Below, in pieces: positions 8,631-16,432 of a stretch of 64,000 nucleotides of DNA (position 1 is its first letter; each line of letters begins with the position of its first letter). The notes beneath the pieces were generated by a model. It saw nothing but the letters and a program-made list of their open reading frames with translations. It was not told where the DNA came from and ran no database searches. The position numbers were made by a program, and so were the translations under genes. Origin of the DNA: Nibribacter koreensis (lineage in GTDB: Bacteria > Bacteroidota > Bacteroidia > Cytophagales > Hymenobacteraceae); assembly GCF_039541795.1 (NCBI RefSeq), contig NZ_BAABGX010000002.1, positions 1,240,001-1,304,000 of the forward strand. Reading direction: 5' to 3'.

Positions 8631-8655
8631 ATAACTACTCCCATTCAGAAACGAA

Positions 8656-8735
8656 AGTAAACGTGGGTAAATTTTTAGATTTTTTACCCATAAGAATGTA
8701 AACGTGGGTAAACTTTGGACTTTTTTACCCATGAC
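8656..8735. repeat. Two tandem TGGGTAAA...TTTACCCA hairpins
   Basis: A roughly 40-nt unit is repeated twice: GTAAACGTGGGTAAA, a short spacer, then TTTTTTACCCAT. Each unit is itself a hairpin with TGGGTAAA pairing to TTTACCCA. The pair begins about 25 nt after the Fic stop codon. It could be an operator pair or processed 3' structure; nothing else in the window matches it. Confidence 0.7.
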
Positions 8736-8784
8736 TCGTCTATAAGCTATCTAATCTATAACCATTTGCTTTCTAAGAGCTAAA

Positions 8785-8827
8785 CTAGAGCCCCACTCCA
8801 ATTACTTGAAGCGGGGCTCTAGTTTTT
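8785..8827 (+). terminator. Intrinsic terminator fused to P38 copy 6
   Basis: CTAGAGCCCC (8785-8794) pairs with GGGGCTCTAG (8813-8822), then TTTTT. The loop CTCCAATTACTTGAAG is, on the opposite strand, nearly the loop of the tRNA-Phe terminator at 7401. Confidence 0.85.
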
Positions 8828-8858
8828 GGCCTGCTTTGGTGAAAAGAGGCAAAAAACG
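8821..8858. repeat. P38 palindrome copy 6 (variant)
   Basis: 38 nt; shares TTTGGTGAAAAGAGGC with copy 5. It overlaps the terminator T tract. Confidence 0.8.
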
Positions 8859-9025
8859 GGAATACTATAAAATGGTCATGTACCACCGTGGTACACGCCT
8901 TGGTATTCATGTATCACTTTTCGCTGTTTTTGTCCCATGACAGTCATATAGAAAATTGCATATATGGTAATTCATCAATACCTTCAATTTCTATTTAATC
9001 TTAAAACCTTATCTACTATACCCTT

Positions 9026-9229
9026 ATGAAAAAATTATTAACCGTTGTGGCGCTTCTTTCCTTTATGTCTTGCTCAGATATGAAAAAGGGCACTGAGGCA
9101 GAAACCGCCGAAACCACCACTACTGACACGACTACTGTTACTACTACAGACACCACCACCGTAGCAGCAGATACCACCAAAGACGTTTCCATCACCTCAG
9201 ACACCTTGACGCTGGGCGCTGGCAACTAA
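9026..9229 (+). CDS. Small Thr-rich lipoprotein
   Basis: 67 residues. The signal sequence MKKLLTVVALLSFMSC ends in an FMSC lipobox, predicting lipid attachment at Cys16. The mature part is low-complexity, dominated by Thr, Asp and Ala (TTTTDTTTVTTTDTTTV), and likely a disordered stalk. No domain is recognised. A terminator follows immediately. The protein is probably exported and anchored to the inner or outer membrane; function unknown. Confidence 0.75.
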   Translation: MKKLLTVVALLSFMSCSDMKKGTEAETAETTTTDTTTVTTTDTTTVAADTTKDVSITSDTLTLGAGN

Positions 9230-9253
9230 TTGATAGGATTTCATATATGCAAG

Positions 9254-9295
9254 AACATCCCTTGGCGCTTGTAGTCATGGGATGTTTTCGTTTTT
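9254..9295 (+). terminator. Intrinsic terminator fused to P38 copy 7
   Basis: AACATCCC (9254-9261) pairs with GGGATGTT (9279-9286). The following TTTCGTTTTT run includes the first bases of P38 copy 7. It ends the small lipoprotein transcript. Confidence 0.75.
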
Positions 9296-9326
9296 GGCCT
9301 GTTTTGCAGAAAAGAAGCCAAAAACG
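9289..9326. repeat. P38 palindrome copy 7
   Basis: 38 nt, CGTTTTTGGCCTGTTTTG left arm, CA core. It ends 3 nt before a possible upstream start of the HNH gene and overlaps a terminator. Confidence 0.93.
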
Positions 9327-9379
9327 ACATGATTGCCTTGAAAGGTTTCTTTAACTTGAGCCCAAGCCAGCAAAACTGT

Positions 9380-10333
9380 ATGCCCTCGCTCCCAGACGCT
9401 CTCCAGAAATATCTTCACAAATTCACTCACCTAAGGCAGGGAGTCACAAAATATGGGGCAGCGCCCCATAAACCCATGCTGCTTTTGAGCCTGATAGAGC
9501 TGTTTGAAAAAGGCGAGGTCTTGGAAAACAAGGTTTTCATCACCCCAGAACTGGTAGGCACGTTCAAAGAGAATTTCACTCTACTGGTCACCACTGGGCA
9601 CAACCCAGATTTCTACCTTCCCTTTTATCACTTGGCCGGCGAAGGCTTCTGGTTTATCAAGACCTGGCCCGGCAAGGAATTGAACTCGGTGATTAAGAAT
9701 TTCACGGTGCTGAATGGCTTGGTAGAGTATGCCTTCTTCTCAGAGGATTTGTTCACGCTTCTGCATTCCTCAGAGACCAGGACCATCTTAAAGTCTGCCG
9801 TCTTAAACAGATATTTCCCGGAGAGCACCCAGTTGTATCTTCAGGCAAAAAACAGCAGCGGCTATTTACAGGATTTGAAGCAGTATCTTTTAAATGAGAG
9901 CGCCGCTACGTACACCATCACCCAGACCGCGCCTGACGAAGAACAGCTGTTTGTAAGAGGCGGCTTGTTCAAAAAGCTGGTGCCACAGGTTTACAATTTC
10001 TCTTGTTGCATCTCGGGCATGCGCCTCAGCTCCCTACATGGCTTCTCCATGGTGGACGCGTGCCACATAGTGCCTTTCAGCCTAAGCAAAGACGACAAAG
10101 TAACCAATGGATTGGCGTTGTGCCCCAATCTGCACAGGGCCTTTGACCGGGGGCTAATCTCTGTAGATGTTCAGTTGAAAGTACTGGTCTCCTCCTCCAT
10201 CGCCGAAGACGAGAACAATACCTATGCCTTGAAAAAGCTAGAGGGCAAACGTCTCAATCTCCCTTTCGGTGCCATTCATTATCCCGCGCAAGAGAATTTG
10301 TCTTGGCATAGGGAAGTAATGTTTAAGGGGTAA
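9380..10333 (+). CDS. HNH endonuclease, putative restriction enzyme
   Basis: 317 residues from the ATG at 9380 (MPSLPDALQKYLHKF). A start at 9329 directly behind P38 copy 7 would add 17 unremarkable residues. The N-terminal domain contains GAAPHKPMLLLSLIELFEKG, a motif seen at the head of McrA-type and related HNH restriction proteins. The C-terminal HNH domain is clear: FSCCISGMRLSS, VDACHIVPFSLSKDDKVTNG, LCPNLHRAFDRGLIS, so the His, Asn and His metal-site residues are present. Such stand-alone proteins usually cut modified or foreign DNA (type IV-like). There is no methyltransferase next to it. It forms part of the accessory block after tRNA-Phe; specificity cannot be read from sequence. 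Confidence 0.8.
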   Translation: MPSLPDALQKYLHKFTHLRQGVTKYGAAPHKPMLLLSLIELFEKGEVLENKVFITPELVGTFKENFTLLVTTGHNPDFYLPFYHLAGEGFWFIKTWPGKELNSVIKNFTVLNGLVEYAFFSEDLFTLLHSSETRTILKSAVLNRYFPESTQLYLQAKNSSGYLQDLKQYLLNESAATYTITQTAPDEEQLFVRGGLFKKLVPQVYNFSCCISGMRLSSLHGFSMVDACHIVPFSLSKDDKVTNGLALCPNLHRAFDRGLISVDVQLKVLVSSSIAEDENNTYALKKLEGKRLNLPFGAIHYPAQENLSWHREVMFKG

Positions 10334-10372
10334 TGGCTTATACTGTTTTTATTAAATCCATTTCCCACCTAA

Positions 10373-10396
10373 TTCCCAGAAAACAGCCCAAAAACG
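10373..10396. repeat. Degenerate right half of P38
   Basis: TTCCCAGAAAACAGCCCAAAAACG is close to a P38 right arm plus core. The expected left arm is displaced about 16 nt (TGTTTTTATTAAATCC at 10344), so the copy looks disrupted. It sits between the convergent HNH and DAC-like genes. Confidence 0.5.
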
Positions 10397-10400
10397 CCTT

Positions 10401-11543
10401 CTACAACAACAAGGCATCCACTCTATGCGCATGGACCCTGTTCTCACACGGGGACCAGCTGAAGATGGTGAAGCGGCCGTCTTGCGAGGCCACCAGCGCC
10501 AGGGCGTCTTGTTGGTCATAGACAAACTGGGCGGCAGAGAGGTGCCGGGTACCGCCGCTCTGCGACGGAGACACCACCATGGCCTCGCCGCCAATGACGG
10601 GTTCTGTGAAGGTCATCTCCTCCACTTGGGCGCTGTCAGTGGCGCGCACAATCTTCGCCCCGAACGCCAGCAACTCATACTGGTCTGTGATGACGGTGGC
10701 CCCGTCAATGGCCGTGAGGCCGGCAATGTTGTCTATGGCCTGCACCAGGGCGGTCTGCCATTTGCTGCGGCTGCGCACCGACACGTCCTGGCGCATGAGG
10801 TCGGCTAGTTCAGAGAAGGCGGGGGCAATGGCGTATTGGATGGGGTGCATGATGGAGCCGCGCCAGTCTTCTTTGCCAGAGGGCACCACCAGCAGAGTGC
10901 CGCCGCGGCCGTGGGCGCGCATGGACACCGCCATCTGCACCAGCACGTTCACAGAGTCGTTCCAGGAAGAGGCCGCCGCAAAGCCCAGCAAAGAGGAAAG
11001 CACCGCCGGGCAGTCTGGCAGAGAGGCGCTGGTCTCATCCACCACCTTCACCTGGTCGCCTTTGAGCACGGCCACGTTGTTGAACTTGCCAAACCCACCC
11101 AAGCGCCGATGCTTGATCACCAGCAGACCCGGCTCAGAGACATCCAGCACGAAGCAGAAATTGGTAATCTCATGCATAGTGCCCCAGATGTAGAGGTTTT
11201 CGCCCTCATACCACACGCCCAGGTGAATACCTGCCCGCTCTACGCCCGGCGCCAGCTTGGTCAGGATAAAAGAAGAAAGCGGCAGGCGTTGTTCAAACAC
11301 CAGGGGGCGCTGGGCTTTCTCAGGGGGCAGGAACGCCAGAGATATCTTAGGCGAATGCCCCTCTTCCTTTCTAAGGCTGGCCCAGAACGCAGTGTCTATC
11401 ATGGCGGCAATGACCTTGGCATGGGGCTCGGGGGCCAGGCCTTTCTCGCCGCGGGCGCGGGCCTCCCTAAGGTGTTGCACAAAATGGGTTTCTATGGTCT
11501 CTGCCACCGCCAGGGCCGCCTGGTAGGTTATTTCACGGTTCAT
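10401..11543 (-). CDS. Diadenylate-cyclase-like protein with DACNV-type sensor region
   Basis: 380 residues, soluble. The N-terminal 270 residues look like the predicted DACNV sensor domain (ITNFCFVLDVSEPGLLVIKHR, then a VAVLKGDQVKVVDE stretch). The C-terminal 110 residues resemble the DisA_N/DAC fold that makes cyclic di-AMP. The DGA motif is present (IDGATVITDQYELLAFGAKI, about residue 278). The second motif reads GTRHLSAAQFV (about residue 333) where active enzymes usually have RHR. The change of the last Arg to Leu could weaken or abolish catalysis. It may therefore be a c-di-AMP synthase or a nucleotide sensor. It is monocistronic and convergent with the HNH gene. Confidence 0.65.
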   Translation of the reverse strand: MNREITYQAALAVAETIETHFVQHLREARARGEKGLAPEPHAKVIAAMIDTAFWASLRKEEGHSPKISLAFLPPEKAQRPLVFEQRLPLSSFILTKLAPGVERAGIHLGVWYEGENLYIWGTMHEITNFCFVLDVSEPGLLVIKHRRLGGFGKFNNVAVLKGDQVKVVDETSASLPDCPAVLSSLLGFAAASSWNDSVNVLVQMAVSMRAHGRGGTLLVVPSGKEDWRGSIMHPIQYAIAPAFSELADLMRQDVSVRSRSKWQTALVQAIDNIAGLTAIDGATVITDQYELLAFGAKIVRATDSAQVEEMTFTEPVIGGEAMVVSPSQSGGTRHLSAAQFVYDQQDALALVASQDGRFTIFSWSPCENRVHAHRVDALLL

Positions 11544-11705
11544 GGTATAAGGTTTTGCTCAAGCAAGGCGCCCGTTAAAACGGCTTCGCTCAATGAAGCT
11601 TCAACTTACGGCAATTCAGGCAGAATTTTCTCATAAGCAGACGCGCTCCAAAAGATTGTTTTTGAAATGAAGGCGAGAAGAGAAAGATGAAAGGAAGAAG
11701 AAAGT

Positions 11706-11743
11706 CGTTTTTAGGCTGTTTCCTGGAAAAGAGGCCAAAAACG
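11706..11743. repeat. P38 palindrome copy 9
   Basis: 38 nt, CGTTTTTAGGCTGTTTCC left arm, TG core. It lies 40 nt past the stop of the small gene 11784-12050. Confidence 0.88.
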
Positions 11744-11783
11744 ACAGAAGCCGCCATTAGGCCATAGGCCGGTAGCCGTACGT

Positions 11784-12050
11784 TTATTCTGAGGAGGTGA
11801 GTTGCTTGAGCACGTTCTCCATACAAGTGGTTTGCAGGTAGGGGTCCAGTTGTTTCTGGGCCGTGAACGTGCGCACCAGCGCTATGCTTCCGCAGTGCTC
11901 CAAGAGCCAGACCTCGGCGTAAAAAGAGCCCATGGCGTACAGACTGATGTGGCACCAGCCCTTCAGGCGCGAGTGCAGGTAGCGGCCTTGGTCCTGCACC
12001 TGCTTTATCTGCTCTACCAGCGGCAACTCCACAAACTCCTTTACTTGCAT
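11784..12050 (-). CDS. Small conserved hypothetical protein
   Basis: 88 residues from the ATG at 12050 (MQVKEFVELPLVEQIKQVQD), preceded by AGAGGAAGG. An open frame extends to 12242, but that extension has no protein-like character. The product is soluble and mixed alpha/beta, with GRYLHSRLKGWCHISLYAMG and FYAEVWLLEHCGSIALVRTF. The latter looks like a small PepSY- or immunity-sized beta sheet, but I cannot name the family. No operon partner is on the same strand. Confidence 0.65.
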   Translation of the reverse strand: MQVKEFVELPLVEQIKQVQDQGRYLHSRLKGWCHISLYAMGSFYAEVWLLEHCGSIALVRTFTAQKQLDPYLQTTCMENVLKQLTSSE

Positions 12051-12342
12051 ATCCTTCCTCTCTTGGCTGTTTCTAAAATACGCTTTAGCCCTTATGTTTA
12101 GTACGTTCACAGGGTAATTTATTACTCTTTTCCAGATATCCTGTTGCGGGCGCAGGCCATTTCCCCGCAAGAACACCATCATCTTCTTGGTCTTGTCTGG
12201 TTTTGCCGGCCCTCTACTTGCCAGCAGCAAACCTTCAAGCATCTTTTAACAAAAGCGATCACGCACGTAGCTTGTCCTGGCTCTTGCAACCCTGTTGTAA
12301 AGGCCCCGTTTGCAGAGAGCGTCCTTGCTAACCACATATGCC

Positions 12343-13269
12343 ATGAAAAAATTCGCGATTGCCATCCATGCCGGTGCTGAGAATATGAAAAAGAGCGAAG
12401 TAAGCCCCGAAAAGGAAAAAGCCTACCGCCAGGGCCTCTCTGAGGCGCTCAACGCGGGCTGGCGTGTGCTAAAAAAAGGCGGCACCGCCGTAGACGCGGT
12501 AGAAACAGCGGTCAGGTTTTTAGAAGACAACCCCTTGTTCAATGCCGGCAAAGGCGCGGCGCTCACAGAACTAGGCGAAAACAAAATGGATGCTGCCATC
12601 ATGGACGGCAAAGACATGAACGCGGGCGCCTGTAGCAACGTGCAGCAGGTTAAAAACCCCATCTCCCTGGCGCGCGCCATCATGGAGAAGACCAAGCACG
12701 TGTACCTGACCAGCGACGGCGCCATGGACTTTGCCCGCGAGCAGGAACTCACCCTCAAGCCCATCCCCTACTTTCAGGAGGAGGAACGCATCAAGGAGTG
12801 GGAGAAACAGCACGAAAAAGAAAAGAAGAAGCCAGAGGCCCGCGCCAAACTACGGGTAGACACCGTGGGCGCCGTTGCCCTTGACCAGGACGGCAACCTG
12901 GCCGCTGCCACCTCTACCGGCGGCCTCACCAACCAGATGAACGGCCGCGTAGGCGACAGTCCCATCATTGGCGCCGGCACCTACGCCAACAGTGAGGTGG
13001 TAGCCGTTTCCTGCACCGGCGAAGGCGAGGAAATCATGCGCTCCGTGCTGGCCCATGAGGTGTACGCGCTCATGAAGTACAAAGGCCTTTCTGTGCAGGA
13101 AGCCGTAGACGAGGCCGTGGACCTATACAAGAAAAAGATTGGCGGCGACAAGGGCATCATTGCCATGGACCCCAACGGCGAAGTGGGCATGGTCTACAAC
13201 TGCAACCTCATGTTCAGGGGCTTCAGGCAGGGCGGCGATGACCCGGTGGTACGCATCTGGGAAGACTAA
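12343..13269 (+). CDS. iaaA: Isoaspartyl peptidase/L-asparaginase (Ntn-hydrolase)
   Basis: 308 residues from the ATG at 12343 (MKKFAIAIHAGAENMKK); a TTG 33 nt upstream is less likely. This is the plant-type asparaginase family, which autocleaves ahead of a Thr nucleophile. The cleavage site is RVDTVGAVALD, making Thr about residue 173 the N-terminal residue of the beta subunit. Conserved IHAGA, NPLFNAGKGA, TSTGGLTNQMNGRVGDSPIIGAGTYA and CTGEGE motifs are all present. The enzyme removes isoaspartyl dipeptides and hydrolyses asparagine. A Lys/Glu-rich linker (KEWEKQHEKEKKKPEARAK) precedes the cleavage site, as is common in this family. There is no export signal. Confidence 0.93.
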   Translation: MKKFAIAIHAGAENMKKSEVSPEKEKAYRQGLSEALNAGWRVLKKGGTAVDAVETAVRFLEDNPLFNAGKGAALTELGENKMDAAIMDGKDMNAGACSNVQQVKNPISLARAIMEKTKHVYLTSDGAMDFAREQELTLKPIPYFQEEERIKEWEKQHEKEKKKPEARAKLRVDTVGAVALDQDGNLAAATSTGGLTNQMNGRVGDSPIIGAGTYANSEVVAVSCTGEGEEIMRSVLAHEVYALMKYKGLSVQEAVDEAVDLYKKKIGGDKGIIAMDPNGEVGMVYNCNLMFRGFRQGGDDPVVRIWED

Positions 13270-13273
13270 TCTC

Positions 13274-14353
13274 TTACTGCAACCTATCGGCCTCCAGGGC
13301 GGCTTCTGAGAACCCCAGGTCTGCCGCTTTTTTAAAAGACTGGTACGCGCCCGGCACATTCTTCTGGGCTTTGAACACCTGCGCCTGCACGTAGTGCGCC
13401 CGGGCGTTCAATGAGTCCAGTTCAATGGCCTGGGCTACGTCTTTACTGGCTTGCTCTAGCTTGTTTAACTTAAAATACGCGAAGCCCCGGTACAGCCACG
13501 CGTCTGCCAGCCTTCTATCCTCAGAGGGTTTCTCTAGAAACTGAGAAAGGTCTTTCACCGCCATACCCAAGTCTTCTTCCAGGTGTAAGCGGGCAACGCC
13601 CCGGTCAAAATAGACAGAGGTGGTGGTAGCGCCCAACTTTACGCTTTTGTTTAAGTCATGCAAAGCCTGCGGGTACTTTTTGAGTTGCAGAAAAGCGTTG
13701 GCCCGCTCCTGCCATAACTGCGGATTGGGATTACTGCCTCGGTCTAACAATACAGAGTAGTCGGCAACGGCGCCTTGCGCATCCTGTAGTTTCTCCATCC
13801 GCATTCGGGCTCTTTTCAGGCGCACATCGGCTTGGTCTGCGTCATATTCCAACACCGTTGAGAAGGCGGCCTCGGCCTCGGCCCAGTGTTTCTGCGTCTC
13901 GGCTTGGATGCCCTGCTGGTAGGCCCGCTGACCGGCAAAACTGTCCCAGGTGAGTTTAATGGTGGCCAGCAGAACAACCACCAGGGTGATGATACCCAAG
14001 GCAATGAGACGGTCTTTCTTAGAGAAGTGGCTGTGTTTTTTGGGGCGCTGCCGGTAGTGCCGCTCCTGAAAACCAGCGGGCTGGCGGGTGTGGTGGTAGC
14101 GGGGGTTGCTGTACGCCTGCGCCTGGTTGTAGTTTTTCTCATACTGCCGCTTTAGGTCATAGCTGGTTTTGCGGCGCGGGTCAGAGAGCGTCTGGTAGGC
14201 TTCATTGACCAACTTGAACTGGTCCTCAGCGCGGTCATTGAGCGGGTTGCGGTCTGGGTGGTACTTGAGGGCCAGGCGCTTATAGGCGGCCTTTATCTCA
14301 GAGGCGCTGGCGTTGGGGCTTATGCCCAGTATATGGTAATAGTTTTTGGTCAA
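13274..14353 (-). CDS. J-domain membrane protein with TPR repeats
   Basis: 359 residues. Residues 1-70 are a J-domain with the essential HPD (KYHPDRNP) and helix II/III motifs (FKLVNEAYQTLSDPRRK). A basic His/Arg/Gln-rich linker leads to one transmembrane helix near residue 117 (LIALGIITLVVVLLATIKL). Five or more TPR units follow, for example AWLYRGFAYFKLNKLEQASKDVAQAIELD. It should recruit DnaK to the membrane, with the TPR part binding clients on the other side. It is convergent with iaaA (4 nt between stop codons). The client is unknown. Confidence 0.9.
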   Translation of the reverse strand: MTKNYYHILGISPNASASEIKAAYKRLALKYHPDRNPLNDRAEDQFKLVNEAYQTLSDPRRKTSYDLKRQYEKNYNQAQAYSNPRYHHTRQPAGFQERHYRQRPKKHSHFSKKDRLIALGIITLVVVLLATIKLTWDSFAGQRAYQQGIQAETQKHWAEAEAAFSTVLEYDADQADVRLKRARMRMEKLQDAQGAVADYSVLLDRGSNPNPQLWQERANAFLQLKKYPQALHDLNKSVKLGATTTSVYFDRGVARLHLEEDLGMAVKDLSQFLEKPSEDRRLADAWLYRGFAYFKLNKLEQASKDVAQAIELDSLNARAHYVQAQVFKAQKNVPGAYQSFKKAADLGFSEAALEADRLQ

Positions 14354-14422
14354 GGTATGTCTACGGCGGAGCGGCCGCTACAAAAGTACGTGGTTTTTAA
14401 TGGCGGGGTGTTTGCCGACTTC

Positions 14423-14460
14423 TGTTTTTGGCCTGTTTTCTGAGAATTAGCACAAAAACG
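14423..14460. repeat. P38 palindrome copy 10
   Basis: 38 nt, TGTTTTTGGCCTGTTTTC left arm; right arm partly decayed (GAATTAGCACAAAAACG). It lies between the divergent J-domain gene and the membrane-protein operon. Confidence 0.85.
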
Positions 14461-14598
14461 AGCAACAGCACAATTTTTACTTGGGTTAGCCATAGCTCCC
14501 AGATTTACGTATGCGGTTTTGACGGGAAACAATTTTGGAATATTTTCATCACATGTTCCCGTATATCCTCAAAAAAAACCTTTACCAGAAAGAAACAA

Positions 14599-14970
14599 AT
14601 GGCGCAAGACGAGAAAAGCAAGACAGATAGCATCATTGGCAACATGATGGGGTACATAGACACCCGCATAGACCTGCTTAAGCTAGACATGCAAACCAAA
14701 CTGAAGAGCGCCTTTGTGAGCACTATTCACGGGGTGTTGCTGGGCCTGGTGGGATTGATGGTTTTGCTTTTCCTCAACATCTTTCTGGCCTTGCTGTTAA
14801 ATGACTTATTAGACAGCCGTTTCTGGGGTTTCGGGATCATTACACTTTTTTACCTTATTTTGCTGATAGTTCTGTTTGTTGGCTTAGATAAGAAAGTGTT
14901 TCAAGGCATGGCCGACAAGGCCTTCAGAAATACCATTTACAAAGCAGACGAATCTGAACAAACCAATTAA
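14599..14970 (+). CDS. Phage-holin/DUF1469-like membrane protein
   Basis: 123 residues from the ATG at 14599 (MAQDEKSKTDSIIGNMMGYI); the longer open frame upstream is not protein-like. The N-terminal amphipathic helix (YIDTRIDLLKLDMQTKLKSA) is followed by two strongly hydrophobic helices (GVLLGLVGLMVLLFLNIFLA and FWGFGIITLFYLILLIVLFV). Together they fit the YqjE/holin-superfamily III layout. Members are inner-membrane proteins of unknown role, often next to YtxH- or YqjD-like helical proteins. The next gene (14985) starts 14 nt later and is likely co-transcribed. Confidence 0.8.
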   Translation: MAQDEKSKTDSIIGNMMGYIDTRIDLLKLDMQTKLKSAFVSTIHGVLLGLVGLMVLLFLNIFLALLLNDLLDSRFWGFGIITLFYLILLIVLFVGLDKKVFQGMADKAFRNTIYKADESEQTN

Positions 14971-14984
14971 CCTCATTTATACCC

Positions 14985-15620
14985 ATGAGCGAGTTGAACA
15001 ATCCCCTTTTTGAAGACCAGCGCGAACTACTGGAACGCCAGAAAGAAGAATATAAAAACGCGTTGCTCAGCGACGTAGCCGAGTTGAAAACCCAGTCTAC
15101 CCAGGTGGGCAAGAACGTCTTGATGGCCGGCGGCCTCTTGGTAGGCATGTACCTGCTGGGCAAAGCCTTTGGCGGCAAGAGCAACGGCGACAAGCCCAAG
15201 AAAAAAAAAGGCAATAAGCTAAAGAAGTCTGCCTCTTTTAAAGGCGCCGAAGACCGTGCTTGGATAGCCAACATTCCAGACGTGGAGGATGACGAGCCTT
15301 TGTATAGCGCCATTGAGCGCACGTACCCGGCCGTCTATCACCCCAACACGGGCACGCTGTTTACGCCGGGCAGACACAAAAGAGAAAGCGGGTTCATGAC
15401 GGCGGCCAAGTCGTTTCTACAGTCAGATTTATTTAAGGCGGTAGAGCACCAACTGGCGGCCATGCTGATGGTGTACCTCTCTAAGATCATTGAGGAGCGC
15501 TTTCATGTAACCGCCGCCCTTACCTCTCATACCCATGAGGAGCCAGAAACCACAGACGTGGTCTATCACTTACAGACTGACGAGGACACTCATGCCCACA
15601 GACCAGCACCGCAGATCTAA
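14985..15620 (+). CDS. Hypothetical membrane-associated protein
   Basis: 211 residues. A charged N-terminal helix (DQRELLERQKEEYKNALLSD) precedes one short hydrophobic segment (VLMAGGLLVGMYLLGKAFGG) and a Lys-rich patch (PKKKKGNKLKKS). A second amphipathic or weakly hydrophobic region, VEHQLAAMLMVYLSKIIEER, lies near the C-terminus, which is His/Thr/Glu-rich. It is probably a partner of the holin-like protein encoded just upstream. Its 3' end overlaps the start of the GGGP-synthase gene by 29 nt, implying coupled translation. No family recognised. Confidence 0.75.
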   Translation: MSELNNPLFEDQRELLERQKEEYKNALLSDVAELKTQSTQVGKNVLMAGGLLVGMYLLGKAFGGKSNGDKPKKKKGNKLKKSASFKGAEDRAWIANIPDVEDDEPLYSAIERTYPAVYHPNTGTLFTPGRHKRESGFMTAAKSFLQSDLFKAVEHQLAAMLMVYLSKIIEERFHVTAALTSHTHEEPETTDVVYHLQTDEDTHAHRPAPQI

Positions 15621-16386
15621 CTTACTTTCTACATCAGATGCTACTTCGCCAGCCAGCCGCCACAAGCGGTTGGCTGTGCTGTTAGATCCAGACCACCTCA
15701 CCGTTGCCCGCTGCCAGGAGATTCTGGCCTTGAGCCACAAGCATGGGGTGGATTTCTTTTTCATGGGCGGCAGTCTCATCTCTAACCCAGACCAGACATC
15801 CTTTGTCTCCTTCATCAAGCAGCACAGTTCCATTCCGGTCATCCTGTTCCCTAGCAGTGGCCTGTACATAGACGCCAAGGCAGACGGGCTTTTGCTGTTG
15901 TCCCTTATCTCTGGCCGCAACCCAGATTTCTTGATTGGACAGCACGTGGCGGCGGCGCCTTTGCTCAAGTCCAGCGGCTTACCTTTATACGCTACCGGCT
16001 ACATGCTCATTGACTCGGGCAGGCAGACCACGGCCTCCTACATGAGCGGTACCACGCCTATTCCGCATGACAAGCCTTCCATTGCCGCCTGCACGGCGTT
16101 GGCTGGTGAGATGCTGGGCCTGCAGCACATCTACCTGGACGGCGGAAGCGGCGCCATGTACCCCGTGAGCCCTGCCATGATCCAAGCCGTGCGCCAGGCC
16201 GTGGACGTTCCTGTGATTGTAGGCGGCGGCGTGAACACGGCAGAAAAGGCAGAAACTGCCTGGAAAGCCGGCGCCGATGTGCTGGTGGTAGGTAACCACA
16301 TTGAGAAAAGCCCGCAGTTCATTGCAGAGGTTAGTGAGGTGAAGCACCGCTTTAACATGGTCCTGCCCCAAACCCAGGAAGCCTAA
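15592..16386 (+). CDS. Geranylgeranylglyceryl phosphate synthase family protein
   Basis: 264 residues from the ATG at 15592, overlapping the previous gene by 29 nt. This is the PcrB/GGGPS TIM-barrel family. Visible signatures are AVLLDPDHLT, FFFMGGSLIS, VILFPSSGLYI, YLDGGSGAMYPVS and VIVGGGVNTAEKAE, the last being the phosphate-binding loop. Family members join a polyprenyl diphosphate to glycerol-1-phosphate, the first ether-lipid step known from archaea; group II enzymes also occur in Bacteroidota. No other ether-lipid gene is visible nearby. The start is set by homology beginning at SRHKRLAVLLDPDH, with a variable leader before it. Confidence 0.88.
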   Translation: MPTDQHRRSNLLSTSDATSPASRHKRLAVLLDPDHLTVARCQEILALSHKHGVDFFFMGGSLISNPDQTSFVSFIKQHSSIPVILFPSSGLYIDAKADGLLLLSLISGRNPDFLIGQHVAAAPLLKSSGLPLYATGYMLIDSGRQTTASYMSGTTPIPHDKPSIAACTALAGEMLGLQHIYLDGGSGAMYPVSPAMIQAVRQAVDVPVIVGGGVNTAEKAETAWKAGADVLVVGNHIEKSPQFIAEVSEVKHRFNMVLPQTQEA

Positions 16387-16396
16387 CCGCCTGCGG

Positions 16397-16427
16397 TTGC
16401 TTACCAGTAAAAGAAGGGGTATCTTTG
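16397..16427 (+). promoter_or_regulatory. Bacteroidota promoter ahead of candidate ncRNA
   Basis: TTG at 16397-16399 and TATCTTTG at 16420-16427, separated by 20 nt, match the phylum consensus exactly. It begins only 11 nt after the GGGP-synthase stop and points into a gene-free, structured 260-nt stretch. The expected start of transcription is near 16433. Confidence 0.75.
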
Positions 16428-16432
16428 AGTAT

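Larger units (their letters stand above)
8631..9025. other. Gene-free interval between Fic and lipoprotein genes
   Basis: It holds the tandem hairpins at 8656-8735, the terminator at 8785-8827 and P38 copy 6. The remaining 170 nt up to 9025 are AT-rich (for example CATATATGG near 8960), with no ORF of note and no exact TAnnTTTG promoter for the lipoprotein gene. Confidence 0.7.
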
